Assembly: GCA_001839685.1 (NCBI GenBank)
Contig: MLAK01001275.1
Span: forward strand, 1 to 23,176
Reading direction: 5' to 3'
DNA: 23,176 nucleotides
From: Tritrichomonas foetus
Taxonomy: Eukaryota > Parabasalia > Tritrichomonadida > Tritrichomonadidae
This document shows, piece after piece, positions 15,397 to 23,176 of this stretch (within the stretch, counting starts at the first letter, position 1; each line of letters begins with the position of its first letter). The notes beneath the pieces were generated by a model that was given only the letters and a program-made list of their open reading frames with translations, did not search any database and was not told where the DNA came from. Made by a program: the position numbers and the translations under genes.

Positions 15397-16428
15397 ATGT
15401 TTCCAATTTCTACATTTCTCTGGATTTTAGGCACAATTAGTATTTCTACATCTCTTGTGCTGACAAACAAATTCCTATTTTCAACGCATTTTATCTGGCC
15501 AATCATGCTTACCACGTTTCATTTCATTCTCACGTATTTTCTCCTAGAAATCATGTGTCAGTGTCGCCTTTTCGATCGCGCAACAGTCGTTCCCGAGCTT
15601 TCCCGTTGGATTCTCGGCTTTTATAACGTCGCCGGTATTGTTTTCATGAATTTCAATTTAAAGATGAATTCAATCGGGTTTTACCAACTTTCCAAACTTT
15701 GCACAATCCCAGTGATGGTTATCTACGAATACTTTTTCCATCAGAAGACTCAGCCACTCAATATTCTCATCGCGTTATGCATCCTGCTAATTGGCCTCTG
15801 TCTCTTCACTGTGAATGATGTTCAATTCAATATTGCTGGATCCGTGGTTGCTGGTGTTGCTGTTGTTGCAACAGCTGTTTCGCAAACCCATAATAACTAT
15901 CTCCAACGAACCTACAATGTTGGAGGTCCGTCAATGCAGCATGTTGTCGCTCTTCAGCAGGCAGCTCTCGCCTTTGCTGCAGGACTCTCGATCGAATGCA
16001 GCGGACCGAATTCATTCTTCGGTCATCGATTTGGTTACTACGAACTTCTTCTAATATGTTTAACAGGATTTTTGGCTGTTGGTTCAAACATTTGTGCATT
16101 TGCAATAATTGGAAAAACATCAGCCGTAACTTATCAAGTTGTAGGACATGTTAAAACAATTTTAATTTTCGTTTTCGGTTTAATTATGTTCCCTCCACAG
16201 AAAGGTGAAACTAAAGCTCAATTTTACAAGAAAATAGCGGGATTAGTAATATCAATGGCAGGTGTAATAATGTATACATATTTGAAACTCAAAACAACAA
16301 GTGAAGCAAAAGCTGACAAAACACCGCTGATTCCAACAAAAGAAAATGTTATGGAAATCGCGCCTGATTCAGATGTTGATCAGAAAGATGGACAAGAATT
16401 CCTTCAAGTTGATAGTGATGCAGAATAA
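15397..16428 (+). CDS. Nucleotide-sugar/triose-P transporter family protein (SLC35E-like)
   Basis: This is a 343-residue membrane protein of the drug/metabolite superfamily, TPT branch. Ten hydrophobic segments run from about residue 5 to 298, beginning FLWILGTISISTSLVLTNKF with the conserved Asn-Lys at the end of helix 1. The family motifs NLKMNSIGFYQLSKLCTIPV (about 86-105) and TSAVTYQVVGHVKTI (about 243-257) are the two matching substrate-site repeats, ending in the Lys-Thr signature. The hydrophilic C-terminal tail (about 300-343) faces the cytosol and is rich in Asp, Glu and Lys. The protein should exchange a nucleotide sugar for a nucleotide monophosphate in the Golgi or ER; it most resembles SLC35E3, whose substrate is unsettled. 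The ATG at 15397 is the first Met. The stop reads TAAA. Confidence 0.9.
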   Translation: MFPISTFLWILGTISISTSLVLTNKFLFSTHFIWPIMLTTFHFILTYFLLEIMCQCRLFDRATVVPELSRWILGFYNVAGIVFMNFNLKMNSIGFYQLSKLCTIPVMVIYEYFFHQKTQPLNILIALCILLIGLCLFTVNDVQFNIAGSVVAGVAVVATAVSQTHNNYLQRTYNVGGPSMQHVVALQQAALAFAAGLSIECSGPNSFFGHRFGYYELLLICLTGFLAVGSNICAFAIIGKTSAVTYQVVGHVKTILIFVFGLIMFPPQKGETKAQFYKKIAGLVISMAGVIMYTYLKLKTTSEAKADKTPLIPTKENVMEIAPDSDVDQKDGQEFLQVDSDAE

Positions 16429-17489
16429 ATCAATATTTACATTATAAGTTTAAAAAGCACCCAAGGAATTTGTCCAGTCTGGTCATATATTTTTGTGTGA
16501 TGGATTTCAGCCTGGACTTCATTAGAGTGATCTTAAATATTATTAAGAGAGTTTGATTTCAAATGTACACAAGTTTCAATACTATTATATTTAATCTTGG
16601 AATGACATTTACCAGTGTTATTATTATATTATGTTCAAACTGACAGCTTTGTATATGATGGCACTTTCTGACAATTCCCATTTTCATTAATCACTGATAT
16701 AAATCATAAGAACATCTTTATGAATGTTTTAGGATTTCGAAATTCCACATTATTTTAATGTTTGTTAATAAAGGGCTTTTTTTATTTTTATTTTTCTGTT
16801 AATATTTTTTTCCCAAAAAAATAATTCGACTATATTTTTGAAGTTTTACTGATTGAAGCGAATATTAAAACGAAAAATGAGATATTGGCTCAAAATATCA
16901 TCTTGCTATCAAGTTTCACTGGTGACACATTGCTTGATATTTCTATCAAATAGAATTTTTTAATAATTAGCATTTTAGTAAGTATCCGAAGATTCATTCA
17001 AGAATTACTCTCTAATTGTAACCTCACATTTATTTTTCCAAGACCTGATCAAATAACAGATCTAATCAAATGCTACTCTTCAGGAAATTAAGCAGGCTTA
17101 TGCAATAAAAGTAAAGCTGTATCATTGAAGTCATTGAACAATAGAATATCATACAGCTTACAACAGCCGCATTCAACTTGTAGTAGATGAAATTAACAGA
17201 ATCGAAAAAAAGATGAATTTCCCTTTCTAAAACAATTTTTTGAACAATTCTAATATACCTATAGAAAGCCAAAAAGTAATCATTCATTGCAGATAAATGA
17301 ACAATAAATTAATATTAATAAACAATGAATTTAATTCATTATCTCGACAACATAAAATTTTTAGTCAATATTAAAAACAATTGTATTATCTTCATTTGTT
17401 GATGAATCATTATTTTGGAAACAAATCTTGTTATAACTCACTTTTCATCAATATTTTAAATCGTGATACATCTATATATTCATCTATTT
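16429..17489. other. Convergent spacer, 1.06 kb
   Basis: This is AT-rich with no supported gene. A 73-codon ORF on the minus strand (17066-17287) has no recognisable features. There is no tRNA-like or repeat structure. Confidence 0.5.
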
Positions 17490-17969
17490 TTAATGACAAT
17501 GTTGAACCTTTTCTGAAAGCTGCATAAATGCTTGATCATCACCATTTATGAGAGAATCGATAAATTCTTGAGCAATACCTTCGAAATCATGGTTCTGATA
17601 AACAGCACACATCATTTCTTCTGTTTTAAAAGCAAAAAATTTCAAAACTTTATCATATCTTTCCGCTTGATTTTTAAGTGAATTTTTTTCGTCAATAAAT
17701 TTTTTGATGTTTTGTGTTTTCTCTTTAATGATTAAATGATTTTCTTTCATTTTTTGAAAATCTTCATCAGATGGAATAGTTTTTAATAGTTTCTCATTCA
17801 TTTCTTTAATTTCTTCATTTTCAGTTTGTAATTGTTCTGGATTATTCTCAAGTGTAAGTATGATATTATCTATTTGAGATTGTGATTCTTCACTTATATG
17901 TAATTCTTTGGGAGCTTCATAAGGCTTTAAAATTAAGTGCTGGGAAATTTTATCTGTTTTCGATTTCAT
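17490..17969 (-). CDS. Coiled-coil hypothetical protein
   Basis: This 159-residue soluble protein is of unknown family. Residues about 28-108 are rich in Glu, Lys, Asn, Gln and Leu/Ile with heptad-like spacing and probably form a coiled coil, with a helix break at TIPSDED (64-70). The C-terminal part (about 108-155) is a more compact, hydrophobic helical region with FFAFKTEEMMCAVYQ and FIDSLINGDDQAFMQL, and may be a small helical domain. There is no signal peptide or membrane segment. The architecture would fit a structural or kinetochore/microtubule-associated subunit, but that is a guess. The ATG at 17969 lies 10-14 nt after an Inr-like TCATT on the minus strand. It shares a 122-bp spacer with the divergent RabGAP. 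The stop reads TAAA. Confidence 0.75.
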   Translation of the reverse strand: MKSKTDKISQHLILKPYEAPKELHISEESQSQIDNIILTLENNPEQLQTENEEIKEMNEKLLKTIPSDEDFQKMKENHLIIKEKTQNIKKFIDEKNSLKNQAERYDKVLKFFAFKTEEMMCAVYQNHDFEGIAQEFIDSLINGDDQAFMQLSEKVQHCH

Positions 17970-17977
17970 CTAACGAA

Positions 17978-17982
17978 AATGA
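17978..17982 (-). promoter_or_regulatory. Inr-like TCATT before the coiled-coil gene
   Basis: On the minus strand TCATTTTCG sits 10-14 nt before the ATG. The position and the TCAYW match are typical of the trichomonad initiator with its very short leaders. Confidence 0.45.
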
Positions 17983-18021
17983 CATTTGTGAAATGTTATA
18001 TGAAAATCGTTTAAAACTTTT

Positions 18022-18040
18022 GAAAAAGTGACTATATAAA
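18022..18040 (+). promoter_or_regulatory. AAAAAGTG plus CTATATAAA in the divergent spacer
   Basis: GAAAAAGTGACTATATAAA holds the two halves of the inverted promoter element seen at 5626 and 7922, but in swapped order and as a single copy. It lies 52-70 nt before the RabGAP ATG in a 122-bp divergent spacer. Confidence 0.4.
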
Positions 18041-18091
18041 ATCGCTGGTCAATAATATTGGTCAATAAAAACGGTTATTACATCAAAACAC

Positions 18092-20626
18092 ATGAGCAGA
18101 AGCTTTCTCTCAGCCCGCAATGATTTCCTCCAGTTCTTTCCAAATTGTACAGGATCACCTCTCTATATTACACCTCAAATCTTAAAAGGTGCATCAGACG
18201 GAACAAAAGTCCATTCTGCATTATGGAAATTCTATTTGGTTATCGCTCCAAATTGTCAGAAGCAATTCGCACGTGATCAGGATTGGATTAGAATCCTGAA
18301 AGAAAAACGCGCCGAATACTTTGAACTCAAGACAAAGCATTTTATCAAACCTCCAGATGATGATCAAAATGATCCTTTACTCGCCTCTCAAAATTCCGAA
18401 TGGAATCAATTCTTTAAAGATCAGGATCTTCGCCAGCAGATTAAAACGGATACAAATCGAGCATTCCAAGAACTCGATTTCTTTCATATGCCAGAGAATC
18501 TTCAAACTTTAGAAGATATTCTTTTCCTCTTTTGTCGCACACATCCCAATTATGGATACCCACAAGGCCTTCATGAACTTGCGGCTTTCATTCTTTACAC
18601 TTTTCATGAAGAAATGATTGCTGACAAAGACGATACCATTTCATTTATTTTTAATGCTAATTCGGTCGTACCTGATACATACTTCACTTTTGAAAAACTT
18701 GCAGAATACCTTGAACCATTCTATAGTGATGTCCAGGATCTTTCTGAAGAAGTTCAAAACGTGATAATTGCCCGAAAATCACCTCAACTTGCAAAATCTT
18801 TACAAATGTCTGGAATTGCACCACATACATATATGATGAAGTGGATGCGTCTTCTTTTCCTATCTGTTTTTGATTTTGATAGTGTTCGCCCGATGTGGGA
18901 TGTAATAATTGATCATCTACCCAATTTGAAAGTGATCAAAAATGCATGTGCTGCAATGCTCTTGAACGCAGGTAAGAAATTAATAAATGGAGACTCGACT
19001 GAAGCTCTCCAGCTCCTTTTCCACTATCCAGCTGTTCCAAAACCAGCTCGGTTTGTTGTTGAAGGCGTTGAGATGACAAATAAAGATGGAAAAGGAAAAA
19101 TGAGTCGAGAAGATTTGATTATGGTTGTTGCTGAACGATTAAATGAACTCAGTCGTGGATTAAATGATATTTGTACTTTAAATGGTTATGAATTAGCTCT
19201 TCCTTATGTAATGGATCTTCGTAGAACAAGAGATATTCTTATTGGAATTTTACCGGTTGAAGAAATGCTTCCACTTGAAATGGCTGTTGAGCTTTTCACC
19301 CCACAAAAGGTAGAGTATACTCCAGTGAATGAAGGAAATACTGGAATGAATGCAAATAGTCTTCATGACAAAAATGAAAAAACAGATTTCGAATTCATTA
19401 AAGCTTCTTCAAAAAGTTCTTCATCAAAAGATAATAATAATTCTTCAACAACAACAACAACTGTTAACCAAAATGTTCTATTTGGTGGTGATGAAGAAAC
19501 TGTGAATGATAAAGCAAATGCACTTTTTTCAGACGAACCAAAACCACAAAGTGCAGCTGATCAAAAACTCTTTTCGGGTTCAAAAGGAGTTAAATCTAAA
19601 CAAAAGAGAGATGGGTTGGCGAGTATTGTTAAACAAGGTAGCACACAGGAATTGTTTGGTGATCTTGAAAAGCCAAAAAGTTTATCACAGGCTGATAAAA
19701 CACTATTCGAAATTGTTCAACAACCTCCATCAACAAATTCACAATCAGTCAAAGTTTTGGAGAAAGCAAGTGATCCTGATTTCTTAAATAAACAAACAGT
19801 AATTCAAAAAGTGACACCCAAACGAGCTGAGTCATCATCAATGTCTGCAGGATCACAAGAAAAGGTTTTGGATGATCCATTAATGAGTTTCAAGAAAGAA
19901 GAAACAAATGAAAAACGTTCACTTTTTGATACAAATTCTAATCAGAATGAACAAAAAGAAAAGAACAAATCACAACTTCTTCAAAACACCGATCTCTTTG
20001 GAAACCCAACTAATTCAAATTCGAGTTCAACTAATTCAAAAGGCGGTTCTTTATTCGATGATGAAAGTAAAAAGCTTGAAAATGATCCATTGTTTACTGC
20101 AAAAGCATCAAAGAAACCAAAATCAGGTGGAACAGATGATCTCTTATTTGGAAAGAAGTCGCAATCAAAAGATGCTGGTTCTCTTTTTGCAGATGATGGA
20201 AAAGAAGCAAACAAGAAACCAAGAAATAATTCTAAAAAATCAATGCCAAAAGCTTCACCATTTGAATCCAACACTACTCTAGATGATAATGATCCATTGT
20301 TTGGAGGCTCAACAAGCACAAGTAGTAATGGAAATAATAGTACAGCTGGTAAAAAAGCAAAAGTTATAATAAATAAGCAAGCTTTAAAGAAAAACACTAA
20401 TTTAGATAAAGAGAAAGAAGAAGAAATTTTACCAAAGCCAAAACAAAAATCTATAAAACCATCTATTTATGATGACGATGATGAAATACAGAATGCAATA
20501 ATAAAGAAGCCAAACACAACAGAAAAGAAAGGTGGTTTACTCGATGATGATGATGATTTCCTTTCTGGAGTATCAAAACCAAAGCAAGCAGATAAACCTA
20601 AACCTAAGGGTGGATTATTTGATTAA
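18092..20626 (+). CDS. TBC1D5-like RabGAP with LF-repeat tail
   Basis: This is an 844-residue protein. The N-terminal 400 residues are a TBC domain most like TBC1D5, a Rab7 GAP. It has LWKFYL (44-49), then the Arg-finger motif IKTDTNR (117-123, R123) and the Gln-finger motif YPQGLHEL (156-163, Q158), so it should be active. The TBC1D5-type insert PLLASQNSEWNQFFKDQDLR precedes the Arg finger (95-114). Residues about 410-844 are disordered and rich in Lys, Ser, Asp and Asn, with thirteen Leu-Phe motifs (first Leu at 463, 478, 493, 521, 538, 611, 635, 654, 667, 685, 698, 736 and 842) in contexts such as SLFDDE, ALFSDE and NDPLFGG. These recall the retromer-binding LF repeats of FAM21. The frame is continuous and there is no intron. 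The first ATG is used. An endosome/retromer role is inferred. Confidence 0.88.
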   Translation: MSRSFLSARNDFLQFFPNCTGSPLYITPQILKGASDGTKVHSALWKFYLVIAPNCQKQFARDQDWIRILKEKRAEYFELKTKHFIKPPDDDQNDPLLASQNSEWNQFFKDQDLRQQIKTDTNRAFQELDFFHMPENLQTLEDILFLFCRTHPNYGYPQGLHELAAFILYTFHEEMIADKDDTISFIFNANSVVPDTYFTFEKLAEYLEPFYSDVQDLSEEVQNVIIARKSPQLAKSLQMSGIAPHTYMMKWMRLLFLSVFDFDSVRPMWDVIIDHLPNLKVIKNACAAMLLNAGKKLINGDSTEALQLLFHYPAVPKPARFVVEGVEMTNKDGKGKMSREDLIMVVAERLNELSRGLNDICTLNGYELALPYVMDLRRTRDILIGILPVEEMLPLEMAVELFTPQKVEYTPVNEGNTGMNANSLHDKNEKTDFEFIKASSKSSSSKDNNNSSTTTTTVNQNVLFGGDEETVNDKANALFSDEPKPQSAADQKLFSGSKGVKSKQKRDGLASIVKQGSTQELFGDLEKPKSLSQADKTLFEIVQQPPSTNSQSVKVLEKASDPDFLNKQTVIQKVTPKRAESSSMSAGSQEKVLDDPLMSFKKEETNEKRSLFDTNSNQNEQKEKNKSQLLQNTDLFGNPTNSNSSSTNSKGGSLFDDESKKLENDPLFTAKASKKPKSGGTDDLLFGKKSQSKDAGSLFADDGKEANKKPRNNSKKSMPKASPFESNTTLDDNDPLFGGSTSTSSNGNNSTAGKKAKVIINKQALKKNTNLDKEKEEEILPKPKQKSIKPSIYDDDDEIQNAIIKKPNTTEKKGGLLDDDDDFLSGVSKPKQADKPKPKGGLFD

Positions 20627-23176
20627 TAAACATGTTGAAAATAAAAAAGAATCTTGTAAATACTCGTCTTAATTTTTACAACCGTCTTTTGAAGTATATA
20701 TAAATTGAAAAACAAAACAAAACATAAGAAGGCAAAAAATATCTTTTATTATATTAACTTCTCTAAACCTGAAATTAATATTTCTATGATAGAATTATAC
20801 TATGCTCTTTTTTGAATTGATTACAGTTTTCACATTCTGGAATTTAAATTTTATCACAATGATTCTTGTGAATTATTAAATTTATTTAATCAAAGCTAAA
20901 GGGAAATATAAATAGTTTTGATTATTCACGGAAATTCCATTGAATATTTAGGAGTGTAATTCTCCAATCAATTAAATTTAATTGTTCACATCGGATTGTT
21001 TTGTTAATATTGGTGAAATAAATCATAAAATATTCGAAGTAAAATCGATGGGACTATTCATTGAAACTGATGGTGTGGCTGAAACCGAATTTTTGATGTG
21101 TTTTATTATTCTTCTATGCTTATGAGTTTTCTCAGGAAAGAATGTATTCAGAAATATTACAAAAATTAACTTTTTAGTAGCTATGTTATTTTTAAAATGA
21201 AAACAGAAATAAGTTATTTTGAAATAATAATGATAAAAATGGGTTTCGTCTTCGCCTCAATAAAATCTAAAATAACTTCATCAATACATCAAATTAATGA
21301 CTGAATAAAATCATATCGTTATACTATTAATCGAGATTAATATATTAACGATTTTCTAAATGTTATTTTTATGTTTATAAACCTATAATTTCACTTAAAA
21401 AAATCTTAAATGTGATATGATAAAGTGATGAAACATGTGTTTTAAAGAAAAACTTGAATTTCTGCAGATTCTTGAAGACAAAATTAAAAAAAACTATTCA
21501 ACTCTTGTTTAAAAGTTTATTGTTTCCGTAAATTCTAATGACGATTTTGTTTTGAGAAAATGAATGGAAATTTAGATGGATAAATATTCTTATTTTCATT
21601 TTTTATATATTAATTTTTTTAAATTAATCAAATTAAGAAAGGATTCTCTTAAAAGAGAAACAATAACAAATTTCAAATAACAATGTTCATTGATTTAAAT
21701 TAAGTTGAACCAGTTTTCTTGAAATGAAAAAAATAATTTTCTTGAATACATATTAACCGAAATTGATAAAATGCAAATTTTCAAAAATAAATGTTTTTGT
21801 GTCTGAAACCCAAATTTTTCAAGAATTGTTATTAGAATTCTGAAGTGTAATAGAATAAAGTGCTGAAACACATTTGTTTGAACCTGAAAAGTAGTAATTG
21901 ATTGAGATTCATGAATGAAATTATTATCAAAACGAAATTCATTTATAATTCACAAGTTTATTGATACATTACATATAAATGCATATTTTGATTGTTTATT
22001 TTGAACATTATACATGAGAATATATTGTAAATCATCACAATACTATTTTTCAATAAATTAACAATGAATTAATCTTATTTTTCTGAAAAAAGTGAAAGTG
22101 ATCTGGATGTGCAAATTTGTACGTATGAACTTTTTATCCATTTGGTGTAAAATGAAAAATATTTTGCATTTCCTCTTGTAATTTAAAAGTCGAGAATTCA
22201 TGGAATGATATCTATATTCGTATCAAAAATAGTTAAGTGTCAAAGAAAAAGACATCAAAAGCAGATAAGAAACAAATAAAAAATGATCAAAAATAACAAC
22301 AACTTAATCCATTCGAAAATAATTTTTTTATAATCTGTTACTGTAAATATTATTGTTTTAATATTTCCATAATAAATGGTACAACTAACTGATAATTGTT
22401 TTAAGTAAGAATTAATAATAGTAGTTTTTGTTCCACCAATTTTACTCAACTTAAATACAGTAAATAAAAAATATATAATTGCAACTAATTTTCATAATGA
22501 GTCGAAAATGAAATTCTATTAAATCAGTAAAAAGTTTTGAATATATGGAGCATATTGATATTGGTGTCATTTTTGTTTCGAATAGTTGTTGGAATTTGTT
22601 TTCATGCTTGATGAAAATTAGGTCGAAAATATTCATAATACAATTTTCTTTCATTACATCTCTCTATTATTTCTTCTTTATAAATTCCTCCAAATGAGAA
22701 ATCAAATTTGAATGGTTGAAATTCTTTATTAAATATCTCAACGAGTTGTTCAGATGTTGTTCATCTAGTCATTTTATATAAGAAAAAAATAAAACCCTAC
22801 ATTTAAAACTGCAGCATTATTTTTGACTTTGATTCTTTCATGAAAATTTTGAAAACAACCTATTTTTTCAATGGCGAACGTTTATTTCTCACAATGTTTT
22901 CAATATTTTGTAGGGCTGAACTTTTTTATAATGGCGTTTTCAAAAAAATTGTGAGGGCATTTTCTGGTGAAGTGTTTTTCTTGTATCTAGGGCTGAACTT
23001 TTTTATAATAGCGTTTTCAAAAAAATTGTGAGGGCATTTTCTGGTGAAGTGTTTTTCTTGTATCCAAACTCTCAATTTTTCAATATAAGTAATCACTAAA
23101 ATTCACCTTCTGTACGTTACAGATAGAAATTAATTTTTACTTAAAAACCTAAATATCTTGTCAAATATTTGTATAC
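20627..23176. other. Gene-poor AT-rich right end
   Basis: No convincing gene is seen in about 2.5 kb. ORFs at 22255-22449, 22451-22654 and 22840-23031 are low-complexity or lie in repeats. The region holds paired TATCGTTA (21314-21321) and TTAACGAT (about 21345-21352) sites and loosely related segments (see findings). The window ends soon after a 77-bp duplication. Confidence 0.5.
22911..23064. repeat. 77-bp tandem duplication
   Basis: Copies 22911-22987 and 22988-23064 differ at one base (ATAATGGCG versus ATAATAGCG). Each begins TAGGGCTGAACTTTTTTATA. Just upstream (about 22863-22910) TTTTTTCAATGGCG and ACAATG look like a decayed third copy. Since 77 is not a multiple of three, the overlapping 63-codon ORF changes frame relative to the repeat and is not credible. 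Confidence 0.93.

Noticed and set aside
19981..20397. 138-codon ORF opposite the RabGAP tail
   Set aside because: It is an antisense artefact of the repetitive Lys/Ser/Asp codons in the sense gene.
22793..22800. AAACCCTAC as a telomere-like repeat
   Set aside because: It is a single occurrence with no tandem array.
22840..23031. 63-codon ORF across the 77-bp repeat
   Set aside because: The repeat period is not a multiple of three, so the two copies are read in different frames; coding constraint is absent.
1..23176. tRNA, rRNA, CRISPR, transposase or viral genes
   Set aside because: No B-box-like GGTTCRANNCC with a cloverleaf, no regularly spaced direct repeats with unique spacers, and no integrase or transposase motifs were seen on either strand.

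Overview
The window looks like nuclear DNA of a parabasalid protist, probably a trichomonad of the Tritrichomonas/Trichomonas kind. The genes are eukaryotic families: an R2R3 Myb factor, AMPK-related and CK1 kinases, a PROPPIN, a TBC RabGAP, uS13, an AAAP transporter and an SLC35/TPT transporter. They use the standard code, are mostly intronless and sit in very AT-rich spacers. One gene has a clear intron with a GTATGT donor and a fused branch-point/acceptor TCTAACATTCAG, close to the Trichomonas 3' consensus ACTAACACACAG. Several start codons follow Inr-like TCAYW or CCTTT motifs within tens of bases, and several stop codons overlap TAAA. The species is inferred and not proven.

Layout from left to right: spacer; Myb factor (-) 997-1455; BRSK/AMPK-like kinase (+) 2378-4302 with a 437-nt intron; metallophosphoesterase (-) 4803-5615; acidic hypothetical protein (+) 5731-6321; Atg18/WIPI PROPPIN (-) 6852-7829; CK1/TTBK-like kinase (+) 8264-9229; AAAP amino-acid transporter (-) 9535-10869; large pseudokinase-like protein (+) 11640-14018; doubtful 78-codon ORF (+) 14175-14411; ribosomal protein uS13/RPS18 (-) 14567-15031; nucleotide-sugar-transporter-like protein (+) 15397-16428; coiled-coil protein (-) 17490-17969; TBC1D5-like RabGAP (+) 18092-20626; then about 2.5 kb with no convincing gene, ending in a 77-bp tandem duplication. 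The twelve confident genes alternate strand without exception, so all are in divergent or convergent pairs. Two divergent spacers carry near-perfect inverted copies of one 23-bp element (RACCATATAAA...GGAAAAAGT), which look like symmetric bidirectional promoters.

The most interesting points are: (1) the RabGAP carries a roughly 390-residue tail with thirteen Leu-Phe motifs in acidic or Gly/Ser settings, like the retromer-binding LF repeats of the WASH subunit FAM21, joined to a TBC1D5-like catalytic domain; (2) the intron; (3) the shared inverted promoter element. Functionally the PROPPIN and the RabGAP both point to PI3P/Rab7-type endosomal or autophagic traffic, but the neighbourhood looks like ordinary core-genome gene order and not an operon or mobile island.
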